Source: Cellulomonas terrae
Lineage (GTDB): Bacteria > Actinomycetota > Actinomycetes > Actinomycetales > Cellulomonadaceae
Assembly (NCBI RefSeq): GCF_007990265.1
Contig: NZ_BJWH01000010.1
Span: 62,001-126,000 of the forward strand
Direction of reading: 5' to 3'
Length of the DNA stretch: 64,000 nucleotides
Under the pieces are notes generated by a model that saw nothing but the letters and a program-made list of their open reading frames with translations, was not told the origin of the DNA and did not search any database. A program made the translations under genes and the position numbers. Below are positions 17,206 to 26,718 of this stretch, piece by piece. Numbering within the stretch: the first letter of the stretch is position 1; every line of letters begins with the position of its first letter.

Positions 17206-17751
17206 CTAGTCGAGCTGGGTCGCGCGGAACTCGTCCTCGAGGAGCGACATGATGATCGCGTCGCACCAGCCGTCGCCGTCCCGGTACGCGTCGCGCTTGC
17301 GGCCCTCGACCCGGAAGCCGAGGTTCTCGTAGAGGGACTTGGCCCGCGCGTTGATGCTCAGCACGTCGAGCTCGACCCGGTGCAGGGCCAGACCGTCGAA
17401 CGCCAGGCCGAGGATCAGCTGGATCGCCTCGGTGCCGTACCCGCGGCCGCGGTAGCCCGGACGCATCGCGAGCCGGAGGTTGGCCGAGCGGACGACCTCG
17501 TCGATCTCGTTCAGCACGATCTCGCCCAGGTACTCGTCGGAGCCGTTCGCGGTCACCGCGAGATCGATCCGGCCGTCGACCGACGAGATCGTCGCGCACC
17601 AGTCGTCGATCTGCTGGCGCGTGAACACCTGCGTCGTGCCCGTGAGGCGGTTCCCCTCGGCGTCGTTCACCGACTCCCACACGGCGTCCGCGTCGCTCGC
17701 CCGGATGGGGCGGAGCACGATCATCTCGCCCTGGAGCGTGGGCTTCTCCAT
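17206..17751 (-). CDS. GNAT-family acetyltransferase (RimJ/RimL-like)
   Basis: 181 residues. One GNAT domain with the acetyl-CoA loop in RPGYRGRGYGTEAI (about residue 95) and the C-terminal VLSINARAKSLYENLGF block typical of RimJ/RimL-type N-acetyltransferases. Acetyl-CoA is the donor; the acceptor could be a protein N-terminus, an amino acid or a small amine. It is a single gene convergent with tetR and upstream of gatB in the same direction. A terminator hairpin associated with gatB lies beyond its start. Confidence 0.88.
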   Translation of the reverse strand: MEKPTLQGEMIVLRPIRASDADAVWESVNDAEGNRLTGTTQVFTRQQIDDWCATISSVDGRIDLAVTANGSDEYLGEIVLNEIDEVVRSANLRLAMRPGYRGRGYGTEAIQLILGLAFDGLALHRVELDVLSINARAKSLYENLGFRVEGRKRDAYRDGDGWCDAIIMSLLEDEFRATQLD

Positions 17752-17823
17752 CGGTGCCTCCTGTCGCTGCGGCGAACGCTACGGCCCGGGTGTGGCAGGG
17801 ACGTTACCGGCGGATCACGAGGA

Positions 17824-17860
17824 GCGGCAGGCGCCCCGCCGCACGGGAGGGGCGCCTGCC
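17824..17860 (-). terminator. Terminator of the gatCAB operon
   Basis: A 13-bp perfect inverted repeat (17824-17836 against 17848-17860) with an 11-base loop starts two bases after the gatB stop codon. Confidence 0.88.
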
Positions 17861-17862
17861 GG

Positions 17863-19359
17863 TCAGCCCTGGATGCGCTCCAGCAGCAGCTCACGGACGC
17901 GACCGGCGTCGGCCTGCCCGCGGGTGGCCTTCATGACGGCGCCGATGATCGCGCCGACCGGGCCGAGGTTCCCGGACCGGATCTTCTCCGCGATGTCCGG
18001 CTGGGCGGCCAGCGCGGCGTCGATGGCCTCGAGCAGGGGGGCGTCGTCGGACACGACCTCCAGACCGCGCGCGACGAGCACCGTCTCCGGGTCGCCCTCG
18101 CCCGCGAGCACCCCCTCGAGGACCTGCCGGGCCAGCTTGTCGTTGATCCGGCCGTCGTCGACCAGCTTCTGCAGCTGCCCGATCTGCGTCGGCGTCACCG
18201 GCAGCTCGGCCAGCTCGACCTCCTGCTGCTTGGCGGTCCGCGCCAGCTCACCCATCCACCACTTGCGCGCGGCGGCCGGGCTGGCCCCCGCGGCGATCGT
18301 GGTCTCGATGAGCTCGACCGCACCGGCATTGACGACGTCGCGCATCTCGGCGTCGGCGTACCCCCACTCCCCCTGCAGCCGGCGCCGGCGGGCGGCGGGC
18401 AGCTCGGGCAGGCTCGCGCGGATCTCCTCGACCCACGCCCGGTCCGGGGCGATCGGGACCAGGTCGGGCTCCGGGAAGTACCGGTAGTCCTCGGCGTCCG
18501 ACTTCACGCGGCCCGCGGCGGTGGTGCCGGTGTCCTCGTGCCAGTGACGCGTCTCCTGGACGATCGCGATGCCGTCGTCGAGCACGCCCGCCTGGCGGCT
18601 GACCTCGTAGCGCACGGCCCGCTCGACCGACCGGAACGAGTTGACGTTCTTGGTCTCGGTGCGGGTGCCCAGCGGGCTCTGGGGCGTCGGACGGATCGAC
18701 ACGTTGACGTCGGCGCGCACGTTGCCGCGCTCCATGCGGGCCTCGGAGACCTCCAGCGCACGGAACAGGTCCCGCAGCGTCTGCACGTACGCGCGGGCCA
18801 CCTCGGGCGCCCGGGCGCCGGCACCGGTGATCGGCTTGGTGACGATCTCCACCAACGGGATGCCCGCGCGGTTGTAGTCGACCAGCGAGTACTCGGCACC
18901 GTGGATGCGACCGTCGGAGCCGCCGATGTGGGTGTTCTTGCCGGCGTCCTCCTCCATGTGCGCACGCTCGATCTCGACGCGGAAGATGCTGCCGTCGTCC
19001 AGCTCGACGTCGACCCAGCCCTCGTACGCGATGGGCTCGTCGTACTGCGACGTCTGGAAGTTCTTCGGCACGTCCGGGTAGAAGTAGTTCTTCCGGGCGA
19101 ACCGGCACGTCTCGGCGATCGAGCAGTTCAGCGCGAGGCCGATGCGGATCGCGTACTCGACGGCCTTCCCGTTGACCACCGGCAGAGAGCCAGGGAGGCC
19201 CAGCGAGACGGGTGTGACCGAGGTGTTCGGCTCCTCGCCGAACCCGGCCGGGGCACCGTCGAACATCTTGGTGACCGTGCCCAGCTCGACGTGCACCTCG
19301 ATGCCGATGACGGTGTCGTAGCGCGCGACGGCGTCGTCGTAGTCGACCAGCGTGCTCAT
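17863..19359 (-). CDS. gatB: Aspartyl/glutamyl-tRNA amidotransferase subunit B
   Basis: 498 residues. The B subunit of GatCAB binds the mischarged Glu-tRNA(Gln) or Asp-tRNA(Asn) and phosphorylates the carboxylate before amidation. Family blocks: [12 protein letters not shown] near the N-terminus, [32 protein letters not shown] and [14 protein letters not shown]. The C-terminal YqeY-like tail domain covers about residues 350-498. The start ATG at 19359 overlaps the gatA stop (ATGA); a longer frame upstream is not used. It is the last gene of gatC-gatA-gatB, with a hairpin after it. Confidence 0.97.
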   Translation of the reverse strand: MSTLVDYDDAVARYDTVIGIEVHVELGTVTKMFDGAPAGFGEEPNTSVTPVSLGLPGSLPVVNGKAVEYAIRIGLALNCSIAETCRFARKNYFYPDVPKNFQTSQYDEPIAYEGWVDVELDDGSIFRVEIERAHMEEDAGKNTHIGGSDGRIHGAEYSLVDYNRAGIPLVEIVTKPITGAGARAPEVARAYVQTLRDLFRALEVSEARMERGNVRADVNVSIRPTPQSPLGTRTETKNVNSFRSVERAVRYEVSRQAGVLDDGIAIVQETRHWHEDTGTTAAGRVKSDAEDYRYFPEPDLVPIAPDRAWVEEIRASLPELPAARRRRLQGEWGYADAEMRDVVNAGAVELIETTIAAGASPAAARKWWMGELARTAKQQEVELAELPVTPTQIGQLQKLVDDGRINDKLARQVLEGVLAGEGDPETVLVARGLEVVSDDAPLLEAIDAALAAQPDIAEKIRSGNLGPVGAIIGAVMKATRGQADAGRVRELLLERIQG

Positions 19360-20867
19360 CGTCCGACCTCCAGCTCGGGAGCCTTGAGCAGCAGAGGCCC
19401 GCCCCACTCGTTCTCCAGCAGCGCCTCGAGCGCGGCGCCCACCCGGTACAGCCGGTCGTCGGCCTTGGCGGGGGCGAGGACCTGGAACCCGACCGGCAGA
19501 CCGTCGTCGGACAGGCCGCTGGGCAGGGAGAGACCCGGCACGCCCGCCAGGTTGGCGGGGATCGTCGCGACGTCGTTGAGGTACATCGCGAGCGGGTCGT
19601 CGAGCTTCTCGCCCAGCTTGAACGCCGTGGTCGGCGCCGTCGGGGAGACCAGCACGTCGGCCGCCTCGAACGCGGCGGTGAAGTCGCGCTGGATGAGCGT
19701 GCGGACCTTCTGCGCCGAGCCGTAGTAGGCGTCGTAGTAGCCCGCCGACAGGGCGTAGGTGCCCAGGATGATCCGACGCTTGACCTCGTCGCCGAAGCCC
19801 TGGCCGCGCGTGGCGGACATGACGCGCTCGGCCGTCGGGTTGTCCTCGGGCACGACGCGCAGGCCGAAGCGCATGCCGTCGAACTTGGCGAGGTTGCTCG
19901 ACGCCTCCGCGGGGAGGATCAGGTAGTACGCCGCGAGCGCGTACGTGAAGTGCGGGCAGGAGACCTCGACGATCTGGGCGCCCGCGCCGCGCAGCAGCTC
20001 GAGCGACTCCTCGAACCGCGCGAGCACGCCGGGCTGGTAGCCCTCGCCCTGCAGCTCGCGGATGACGCCGACGCGCACACCGGTCAGGTCAGCCGTGGCG
20101 CCCTGGCGGGCCGCCGCGACGAGCGCGGGGAGCGGCTCGTCGATCGACGTCGAGTCGCGCGGGTCGTGGCCGCCGATGAGCTCGTGCAGCAGCGCCGAGT
20201 CCAGGACCGTGCGGGTCACCGGACCGGCCTGGTCCAGCGAGGACGCGAGCGCGATGAGCCCGTACCGGGACACCCCGCCGTAGGTGGGCTTGACGCCGAC
20301 CGTGCCGGTGACGGCGGCAGGCTGACGGATCGAGCCGCCGGTGTCCGTGCCGATCGCCAGCGGCGCCTCGTAGGCGGCGACCGCCGCGGCGGACCCACCG
20401 CCCGAGCCGCCCGGGATCCGGTCGAGGTCCCACGGGTTGTGCGTGTTGCCGTAGGCCGAGTGCTCCGTGGACGACCCCATGGCGAACTCGTCCATGTTGG
20501 TCTTGCCCAGGATCGGCAGCCCGGCCGCCTTGAGCTTCTCGACGAGCGTCGCGTCGTAGGGCGGGATCCAGCCCTGCAGGATCTTCGAGCCGGCGGTGGT
20601 CTCCAGGCCCTTGGTGACGACGACGTCCTTGACGGCGATCGGCACCCCCGCGAGCGCGTGCAGCTCCTCGCCCGCGGCGCGCCGGGCGTCGACGTCGGCA
20701 GCGGTCGCCAGGGCTGCCTCGCCGCTGACCTGGAGGAACGCGTGGACGGCACCGTCGACGTCGGCGATGCGGTCGAGGTGGGCCTGCGTCGTCTCGACGC
20801 TCGACACCTCGCCCGCGGTGAGCTTCTCCGCGAGGTCCGCGGCGGACAGCCGCGTCAGGTCGCTCAC
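19356..20867 (-). CDS. gatA: Aspartyl/glutamyl-tRNA amidotransferase subunit A
   Basis: 503 residues. The A subunit is the glutaminase that releases ammonia for amidation. The amidase signature is complete: the lysine in [10 protein letters not shown], the glycine/serine-rich [19 protein letters not shown], and the nucleophile serine in [13 protein letters not shown]. The GTG start at 20867 overlaps the gatC stop, so the three genes are translationally coupled. Confidence 0.97.
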   Translation of the reverse strand: MSDLTRLSAADLAEKLTAGEVSSVETTQAHLDRIADVDGAVHAFLQVSGEAALATAADVDARRAAGEELHALAGVPIAVKDVVVTKGLETTAGSKILQGWIPPYDATLVEKLKAAGLPILGKTNMDEFAMGSSTEHSAYGNTHNPWDLDRIPGGSGGGSAAAVAAYEAPLAIGTDTGGSIRQPAAVTGTVGVKPTYGGVSRYGLIALASSLDQAGPVTRTVLDSALLHELIGGHDPRDSTSIDEPLPALVAAARQGATADLTGVRVGVIRELQGEGYQPGVLARFEESLELLRGAGAQIVEVSCPHFTYALAAYYLILPAEASSNLAKFDGMRFGLRVVPEDNPTAERVMSATRGQGFGDEVKRRIILGTYALSAGYYDAYYGSAQKVRTLIQRDFTAAFEAADVLVSPTAPTTAFKLGEKLDDPLAMYLNDVATIPANLAGVPGLSLPSGLSDDGLPVGFQVLAPAKADDRLYRVGAALEALLENEWGGPLLLKAPELEVGR

Positions 20868-21163
20868 GCGTCCTCCCCCAGGATCTGCGGGACCGCGAAC
20901 TTGCCGTCGACGTGCTCCGGCGCGGACGCCAGCACGAGGGCGCGGTCGACCGGCTCCACGAGCACGTCGGGGCGGAACACGTTGGTCAGCGGCAGGGGGT
21001 GGCTGGTGGCCGGCACGTCGGGCGTGGCGATCTCGCTCACGCGGGCGACCGACTCGACGATGACGTCGAGCTCGCCCGCGAGGCGGTCGAGCTCCGCCGG
21101 CGTGAGGTCGATCCGTGCCAGGCCCGCCACGCGCGCGACCTCGTCGCGAGAGAGGGTGGACAT
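20864..21163 (-). CDS. gatC: Aspartyl/glutamyl-tRNA amidotransferase subunit C
   Basis: 99 residues, the normal length for this small subunit that wraps around GatA and stabilises it. It begins [20 protein letters not shown], the family N-terminus, and has the LTNVFRPD block near the middle. The start is ATG 21163; the open frame extends upstream without another good start. It is the first gene of the gatCAB operon. The DUF4287 gene starts 47 bases away in the opposite direction. Confidence 0.95.
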   Translation of the reverse strand: MSTLSRDEVARVAGLARIDLTPAELDRLAGELDVIVESVARVSEIATPDVPATSHPLPLTNVFRPDVLVEPVDRALVLASAPEHVDGKFAVPQILGEDA

Positions 21164-21209
21164 GCGTCGGAGTCTAGACGTTGGGACCTTGCTCCCTACG
21201 CTGGTGTGC

Positions 21210-21788
21210 ATGGCGAGGAGCCCCGACGACATGGCCGCCGCGGTCGCCGCCGGCATGGCGGAGCGCACCGGCCGGTCGCTGGACGAGTGGGCGACGCTGG
21301 TGCACGACACGAGCGGCGTCGACCCGCTCGACCAGAACGCCGTGCGCCGGTGGCTCAAGGACGTGCACGGTGTCCCGCAGAACACGCGGTGGACCATCGC
21401 GTTCGAGGTCGCGGAGCGCGCGGGCTGGGTCCGGCCGGACGTCGACGGGTACGTCCTGAGCCAGTACTCGGGCCGCAAGGCCGGGCTGCGGCCGATCTAC
21501 GACGCGCTGGAGGCAGCGCTCCTCGGCCTCGGCGACGACGTTCACCGGGAGGGCCGGTCGACGTACGTGCCGTTCGTGCGCGCCCGGCAGTTCGCCGCGG
21601 TCGCCGCGACCACGTCGACGCGCGTCGACGTCGGGCTGCGGTTCGTCGACCCACCCGTCCACCCGGCGCTCGTGCCGGCGAGCGCACCGGGCTCCGCGAC
21701 GCACAAGGTCGGCGTCACCGAGGTGTCCCAGGTCGCCGACCTGATCCCCCTGCTGCGCGCCGCGTACGAGCAGAACGGCGGTCGGTGA
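21210..21788 (+). CDS. DUF4287/DUF5655 domain protein
   Basis: 192 residues, function unknown. Residues about 5-75 match the DUF4287 pattern (a short helical domain, RSPDDMAAAVAAGM and GRSLDEWATLV). Residues about 90-190 match DUF5655 (VHREGRSTYVPFVRARQFA and THKVGVTEVSQV). No catalytic motif is visible and no signal or membrane segment is seen. The start ATG at 21210 has no ribosome binding site, but a -10-like TACGCT ends seven bases upstream, again suggesting a leaderless transcript. The longer frame running back into gatA is a shadow. Confidence 0.8.
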   Translation: MARSPDDMAAAVAAGMAERTGRSLDEWATLVHDTSGVDPLDQNAVRRWLKDVHGVPQNTRWTIAFEVAERAGWVRPDVDGYVLSQYSGRKAGLRPIYDALEAALLGLGDDVHREGRSTYVPFVRARQFAAVAATTSTRVDVGLRFVDPPVHPALVPASAPGSATHKVGVTEVSQVADLIPLLRAAYEQNGGR

Positions 21789-21973
21789 GCCGCTCCCCGG
21801 TATGTGCTCCCGCGCCGGGCGGCGTCCGGTAAGTACGCTTTGCCGAGACTGGTGGTGCTGGCCGGCCCTGCCCCCCGGGTCGTTCCGCCGCCTGCCCCCG
21901 ACCGTGCTGCCCGCAAGAACGCGCTCCCCCCGACCGCGCCCGCGCCACCCGACGACGCCCTGCGAGGACCTCC

Positions 21974-22141
21974 ATGCCGCCGAAGATCAAGACCGCCCTC
22001 TTCTGGATCATCGCGATCTTCCTCGTGTACGCCATCGTCACGAGCCCGGACCGCGCCGCCGACGCCGTGCGCGCCGTGTGGGACATCATCGTCAGCGCGT
22101 TCAGCAGCTTCGCCCAGTTCTTCGCCAACCTGACCGAGTGA
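21974..22141 (+). CDS. Small membrane protein (55 residues)
   Basis: A short gene encoding 55 residues beginning MPPKIKTALFWIIAIFLVYA. It is predicted to have one membrane helix (about residues 8-24) followed by an amphipathic stretch ending AQFFANLTE. A GAGGA site lies about 6 bases upstream of the ATG. It ends two bases before the PH-domain gene, so the two are probably co-transcribed. A similar small hydrophobic protein beside a PH-domain protein is common in actinobacteria. No function is known. Confidence 0.75.
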   Translation: MPPKIKTALFWIIAIFLVYAIVTSPDRAADAVRAVWDIIVSAFSSFAQFFANLTE

Positions 22142-22143
22142 CG

Positions 22144-22905
22144 ATGGCGACCGTCGAGCAGACTCTCGCGGGTCACCGGACCCTGCGGAAGTACGTGCTG
22201 CCCGGCGAGCGGGTGGTCCTGACCCGGCGGTCCCACTGGGGCAAGCTCGCGGAGCCGACCCTGAGCACGTTCGTCGGGTTCGTCGTCGTGGCGTGGCTCG
22301 TCGAGGTGGCCGGCACCGCCGTCGGCCAGAGCTCGGAGTGGCTCTGGTGGCTGTGGGTCGCGCTGCTGGTGCGGCTCGTGTGGAAGGTGCTGGACTGGCG
22401 CAACGAGTGGTTCGTCGCCACCGACAAGCGCATGCTGCTGCTCTACGGGCTCATCACCAAGAAGGTCTCGATGATGCCGCTGGTCAAGGTGACCGACATG
22501 CGGTACTCCCGGTCCATCACCGGACGCGTCCTCGGCTACGGCGAGTTCCTCATGGAGTCCGCCGGCCAGGACCAGGCGCTGAGCCGCATCTCCTGGGTGG
22601 CCAACCCCGACTCCACCTACCGCGAGCTGTGCGCGATCATCTTCACGCCGGCGCAGGTGTTCCAGGCACCCGCGAGCAGGCCGCCGTCGGTCGCCGTCCG
22701 GCGACCGGCACCCCCACCGGTCGTCGCCCCCGTGGTCGGCGATCGCGGCGTCGCGTGGCCGCCGATCCACGAGGTGCGTCCGGACGACACCCAGCCGATC
22801 CGGGTCCCGCCCCGGCAGACCACGGGCGACGACGAGCCCGGGTGGACCGTGTCGGGAGACGCGGGCACGTTCGTCCCGGTCCAGGACCCCCGCATCGACG
22901 ACTGA
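22144..22905 (+). CDS. Membrane-anchored bacterial PH-domain protein
   Basis: 253 residues. Two membrane helices (about 45-85) are followed by a bacterial pleckstrin-homology-like domain (about 85-165), with DWRNEWFVATDKRMLLLYG and KKVSMMPLVKVTDMRY blocks typical of YdbS/bPH2 proteins. The C-terminal third is Pro/Arg-rich and probably disordered, ending VPVQDPRIDD. The start is ATG 22144 in the context ACGATGG. It lies directly after the 55-residue membrane protein. The function is unknown; a scaffold at the membrane is a guess. Confidence 0.85.
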   Translation: MATVEQTLAGHRTLRKYVLPGERVVLTRRSHWGKLAEPTLSTFVGFVVVAWLVEVAGTAVGQSSEWLWWLWVALLVRLVWKVLDWRNEWFVATDKRMLLLYGLITKKVSMMPLVKVTDMRYSRSITGRVLGYGEFLMESAGQDQALSRISWVANPDSTYRELCAIIFTPAQVFQAPASRPPSVAVRRPAPPPVVAPVVGDRGVAWPPIHEVRPDDTQPIRVPPRQTTGDDEPGWTVSGDAGTFVPVQDPRIDD

Positions 22906-22914
22906 GCGACCGGG

Positions 22915-23328
22915 TCAGACCTGGCCGACCGCGGCGGTCACGAGAGCGAGGAGCGCCTGGGCGTAGGCGTCCGCCGCGGTGTCCGCGGTGAACAGCCGCT
23001 CCGGCCTGCCCGAGTGCTCGATGAGCACGCCGTACTGACCGTCGGTGGACCGCGCCAGGCTCCGGAACGTCCCGCCCAGCAGCTCCCGCAGCTGGTCCTC
23101 GCGCGGCAGCCACAGCGCGTCCTCCTGCGCGACCGAGTCGAGCGCCCACTCCGTGGTGCCGTTGAACCCCAGCACCGTGCCCGTGGGGTACTCGTGCGGC
23201 TCGACGACCATGTCCGAGATCGTGAACACCTGGTCGGCGAGGGTGCGCACCGCGAACCGGTCCCCCGGCGACGGGTGCCAGCGCAGCCCCGCGGTGTGGA
23301 GCTGCTCGGCACGGGAGACGCTGATCAT
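22915..23328 (-). CDS. Conserved hypothetical protein
   Basis: 137 residues, no recognisable catalytic motif, no signal peptide or membrane segment. The pattern VLGFNGTTEWALDSV followed by ALWLPREDQLRELLG is, from memory, a conserved actinobacterial family sometimes mislabelled as pilus assembly protein CpaE; it has no ATPase motif. The PGDRF, FTISDMVVE and FNGTTEW blocks suggest a small globular domain that may bind a ligand. It is convergent with the PH-domain gene and is followed upstream by the isomerase gene on the same strand. Confidence 0.7.
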   Translation of the reverse strand: MISVSRAEQLHTAGLRWHPSPGDRFAVRTLADQVFTISDMVVEPHEYPTGTVLGFNGTTEWALDSVAQEDALWLPREDQLRELLGGTFRSLARSTDGQYGVLIEHSGRPERLFTADTAADAYAQALLALVTAAVGQV

Positions 23329-23354
23329 GTGGCCAGTATCCGGCCGCGCTCCGG

Positions 23355-24356
23355 TCAGCGCGTGCTGAACGCGGCGTCGAACGCCGCCGTCGGCGGGTCG
23401 AACGCGTTGCGCTTCACGAACTCCAGCGCCTCGGGCGCACCGAGCAGCCGGTCCATCCCGGCGTCCTCCCACTCGACCGAGATCGGCCCGTCGTAGCCGA
23501 TGGAGTTGAGCGCCCGGAACGACGCCTCCCACGGGACGTCCCCGCGACCGGTGGACACGAAGTCCCAGCCGCGGCGCAGGTCCGCCCAGGCCAGGTGCGA
23601 CCCGAGGCGGCCGTTGCGACCGTTGCCGAGGCGGAGCTTCACGTCCTTGCAGTCGACGTGGTAGATCCGGTCGGCGAACTCGAGGATGAAGTCGACCGGG
23701 TCCAGCTGCTGCCAGATGAAGTGGCTGGGGTCCCAGTTCAGGCCGAACGCCTCGCGGTGGCCGATGGCCTCCAGGGTCCGCACGGTCGTCCAGTAGTCGT
23801 ACGCGATCTCGCTGGGATGGACCTCGTGCGCGAACCGCACGCCGACCTCGTCGAACACGTCGAGGATCGGGTTCCACCGGTCCGCGAAGTCCTGGTAGCC
23901 CGCGTCGACCGCCTCCTGCGAGACGGGCGGGAACATCGCGACGTACTTCCAGATGCTCGACCCGGTGAACCCGACGACCGTCTTCACCCCGAGCTTCGCC
24001 GCGATCCGGGCGGTGTGCTTCATCTCCTCGGCGGCCCGCTGCCGGACGCCCTCGGGGTCCCCGTCGCCCCAGACGCGGTCGGACAGGATGTCGCGGTGCC
24101 GCTGGTCGATCGGGTCGTCGCAGACGGCCTGGCCCTTGAGGTGGTTGGAGATCGCGAAGACCTTCAGGCCGTACTCCTCCAGGAGGGCCAGCTTGCCGGC
24201 GACGTACTCCTCGTCGTCCCAGCGCCACGGGTCCAGGTGGTCGCCCCAGCAGGCGATCTCCAGGCCGTCGTAGCCCCACCCGGCGGCGAGCCGCGCCACC
24301 TCCTCGAACGGCAGGTCCGCCCACTGGCCGGTGAACAGGGTGATCGGTCGCGACAT
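23355..24356 (-). CDS. Sugar phosphate isomerase/epimerase family protein (TIM barrel)
   Basis: 333 residues, Xyl-isomerase-like TIM barrel (AP endonuclease 2 superfamily). Likely metal ligands appear in [13 protein letters not shown], in [10 protein letters not shown] and in [10 protein letters not shown]. Such proteins isomerise or epimerise sugars or inositols, and some act as keto-sugar lyases. The start ATG at 24356 lies two bases after the oxidoreductase stop, with GGAG just before it inside that gene, so the pair is coupled. Together with the Gfo/Idh oxidoreductase, the CUT2 transporter and ThuA it forms a sugar-catabolic locus. The exact substrate is unknown. Confidence 0.88.
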   Translation of the reverse strand: MSRPITLFTGQWADLPFEEVARLAAGWGYDGLEIACWGDHLDPWRWDDEEYVAGKLALLEEYGLKVFAISNHLKGQAVCDDPIDQRHRDILSDRVWGDGDPEGVRQRAAEEMKHTARIAAKLGVKTVVGFTGSSIWKYVAMFPPVSQEAVDAGYQDFADRWNPILDVFDEVGVRFAHEVHPSEIAYDYWTTVRTLEAIGHREAFGLNWDPSHFIWQQLDPVDFILEFADRIYHVDCKDVKLRLGNGRNGRLGSHLAWADLRRGWDFVSTGRGDVPWEASFRALNSIGYDGPISVEWEDAGMDRLLGAPEALEFVKRNAFDPPTAAFDAAFSTR

Positions 24357-24358
24357 GG

Positions 24359-25534
24359 TCAGCTCTCCTTCGTGACGGGGGTCCACGTGCTGTCGTTCGC
24401 GGCAGACTCCTCGACCGCGGCGAGCACCCGCTGCACGACGAGCCCGTCGGCGAAGCTGGGCAGCGGCTGGCGGTGCTCGGCGACCGCCGTGATCAGGTCC
24501 ACCGCCTGGTGCGTGAACGCGTGCTCGTAGCCGAGCCCGTGACCCGGCGGCCACCAGGCCGCCACGTACGCGTGCTCCGGCTCCGTGACGACGATCCGCC
24601 GGAACCCCGCGACCGCGGCGCTCTCGGTGGCGTCGAAGTAGTGCAGGACGTTCATGTCCTCGAAGTCGAACGCGAGCGACCCGAGCGACCCGTTGATCTC
24701 CAGGCGGATCGCGTTCTTGCGGCCCCACGCGAACCGGGTGGCCTCGAACGTGGCCAGTCCCCCGCCCGACATCCGGCCGAGGAAGATCGCGGCGTCGTCG
24801 ACGGTCACCGGACCGGTCTCGGTGCCGGCCGTGCCGTGCAGACCGCTGTGCTCCGAGGCGACCGGGCGTTCCTTGACGAACGTCTCCAGCACCGCCGAGA
24901 CCCCGGTGACCGACTCCCCGGTGACGAACTGCGCGAGGTCGACGATGTGCGCGCCGATGTCCCCGAGCGCGCCCGACCCGGCCTTCTGCTTGTCCAGCCG
25001 CCACGACAGCGGCGCCTGCGGGTCGGCGATCCAGTCCTGCAGGTACTGCGCACGCACGTGGCGGACCGTGCCGATCCGACCGTCCGCGACGAGCTGGCGG
25101 GCGAGCTGGATGGCGGGGACGCGACGGTAGGTGAACCCGACCATCGCGAGGCCTGAGCTGGCCTCGGCCGCGCGGACCATCGCCTCGGCCTCCTCGACGG
25201 AGTTCGCCAGCGGCTTCTCGCACAGCACGTGCTTGCCGGCCTCGAGCGCCGCGATGGCGATCTCGGCGTGCGTGTCGCCGGGGGTGCAGATGTCGACGAG
25301 GTCGATGTCGTCGCGGGAGACCAGCGCCTTCCAGTCGGTCTCCGTGCTCGACCACCCCAGCTTCGTCGCCGCGGCGCTCACCGCGGCCTCGTCGCGACCC
25401 GCGACGGCGGCCATGTCCGGCCGCAGCGGCAGGTCGAAGAACCGGGGGGCGTTGCGCCAGGCCTGCGAGTGCGCGACGCCCATGAACGCGTACCCGACCA
25501 TGCCGATGCCCAGGCGTGGGACTGCTTCTGTCAC
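24359..25534 (-). CDS. Gfo/Idh/MocA-family oxidoreductase
   Basis: NAD(P)-dependent sugar or inositol dehydrogenase of 391 residues. The N-terminal Rossmann fold begins [20 protein letters not shown]. The family lysine is present in [14 protein letters not shown] (about residue 100). The C-terminal alpha/beta domain contains [14 protein letters not shown] with the usual histidine. The closest relatives by pattern are inositol 2-dehydrogenases and glucoside 3-dehydrogenases, including ThuB. It is upstream of and coupled to the isomerase gene. The binding-protein gene of the transporter ends 73 bases upstream with a hairpin between, so expression may be partly uncoupled. Confidence 0.93.
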   Translation of the reverse strand: MTEAVPRLGIGMVGYAFMGVAHSQAWRNAPRFFDLPLRPDMAAVAGRDEAAVSAAATKLGWSSTETDWKALVSRDDIDLVDICTPGDTHAEIAIAALEAGKHVLCEKPLANSVEEAEAMVRAAEASSGLAMVGFTYRRVPAIQLARQLVADGRIGTVRHVRAQYLQDWIADPQAPLSWRLDKQKAGSGALGDIGAHIVDLAQFVTGESVTGVSAVLETFVKERPVASEHSGLHGTAGTETGPVTVDDAAIFLGRMSGGGLATFEATRFAWGRKNAIRLEINGSLGSLAFDFEDMNVLHYFDATESAAVAGFRRIVVTEPEHAYVAAWWPPGHGLGYEHAFTHQAVDLITAVAEHRQPLPSFADGLVVQRVLAAVEESAANDSTWTPVTKES

Positions 25535-25557
25535 GGCTCCTCCTCGCGGCCCGTGCC

Positions 25558-25594
25558 CCGGGCGGGTTCCCCTGCGGAGGGGGAACCCGCCCGG
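25558..25594 (-). terminator. Hairpin between binding protein and oxidoreductase genes
   Basis: A 15-bp perfect inverted repeat (25558-25572 against 25580-25594) with a 7-base loop lies 13 bases after the stop of the binding-protein gene and 24 bases before the oxidoreductase start. It ends or attenuates the transporter transcript. Confidence 0.85.
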
Positions 25595-25607
25595 CTCGGT
25601 CGAAGAC

Positions 25608-26657
25608 TCAGGACTCGAAGGCCGTCGGCAGGTACTGGTCGACGTTCTCCTTGGTCACCACGGGGGCGTACAGCTGGACGGTGCGCGGCACCTCGACCTC
25701 GACCAGGTCGCTCATCGACTTGCCCTGCACGAGGAGCCGGGCCAGCTTGATGCCGTCGGCGGCCTGCGTGGAGGGGTAGATGACCGTCGCCTTGAGGACG
25801 GAGTCGTCGGCCTTGATGGCCTCCATGACGTTCTTCGAGCCGGCGCCGCCGACCATGATGAACTCGTCACGACCGGCGTTCTCGATGGCCGCCATGACGC
25901 CGACACCCTGGTCGTCGTCGTGGTTCCAGATGGCGTCGAGCTGCGGCGCCGCCTGCAGCAGGTTGGCCGCGGCGGCCTCCCCGCCCTGGACCGTGAAGTC
26001 GGCCGCCACGCGGTTGCTCACCTCGAGGCCGCAGGCCCCGAGCGCGTCGGCGAAGCCCTGGCTGCGGTCCTGCGTCAGCGGCAGGTTGTCGATGCCGGCG
26101 ATCTCCGCGACCTTGGCGTCGGGGTTGCCGCCGACCTCTTCGCAGATGTACGTGCCGGCGCTGACACCCATGCCGTAGTTGTCCCCGAGCACCGTGGTGC
26201 GGGCGGCGTCCGGGTCCTCGAACTCGCGGTCGACGTTGACGACGACGATCCCGGCCTGCATCGCCTTGATGGCGACCTCGGTGAGCGCGGCGCCGTCGAA
26301 CGGCAGCAGGACGATGGCGTCGACGCCGTCGTTGATGAACTGCTCGACCTGGCTGATCTGGAGGTTCACGTCGTTCGTGGCCTCGGCCTGGACGAGCTCG
26401 ACGTCGGAGTACTTGGCGGCCTCGTCGACGGCCGACTTCGTGATGGAGCCCATCCAGCCGTGGTCGGCGGCGGGGGCGGAGAAGCCGATGACGACCTTGT
26501 CGCCGGGCTCGTCGTTGCTGCCGGCGGCCGCGGCGGGCGCCGGCGCCTCGCCGGTGTCCTCGGCCTCGGGCGTGTTGGACGTACAGCCGACGACGAGCGC
26601 GAGTGCGGCGGCGGTGCCGGCGGCGGCGAGCCAACGGCGGCGGAGTGCTACGGACAT
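25608..26657 (-). CDS. Sugar-binding lipoprotein, CUT2 (RbsB type)
   Basis: Extracellular receptor of 349 residues with a lipoprotein signal (basic MSVALRRR, hydrophobic core, lipobox VVGC). The mature part is a periplasmic-binding type I fold with VVIGFSAPAADHGWMGSITK, FINDGVDAIVLLPFDGAALT and WNHDDDQGVGVMAAIENAG, typical of RbsB-like proteins for pentoses, inositols or hexoses. A GGAGGA site precedes the ATG. It is downstream of the ATPase and permease genes, which overlap each other; a 61-base gap separates it from the permease. Confidence 0.94.
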   Translation of the reverse strand: MSVALRRRWLAAAGTAAALALVVGCTSNTPEAEDTGEAPAPAAAAGSNDEPGDKVVIGFSAPAADHGWMGSITKSAVDEAAKYSDVELVQAEATNDVNLQISQVEQFINDGVDAIVLLPFDGAALTEVAIKAMQAGIVVVNVDREFEDPDAARTTVLGDNYGMGVSAGTYICEEVGGNPDAKVAEIAGIDNLPLTQDRSQGFADALGACGLEVSNRVAADFTVQGGEAAAANLLQAAPQLDAIWNHDDDQGVGVMAAIENAGRDEFIMVGGAGSKNVMEAIKADDSVLKATVIYPSTQAADGIKLARLLVQGKSMSDLVEVEVPRTVQLYAPVVTKENVDQYLPTAFES

Positions 26658-26718
26658 GACGATCCTCCTTGATCGGGCGGGGCGTGGTGCAGGGGGCGGA
26701 GCTGAGGTGCTGGGACGG

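Noticed and set aside
22915..23328. Pilus assembly protein CpaE label for the 137-residue protein
   Set aside because: It lacks any P-loop or receiver domain of CpaE and no pilus genes are near.
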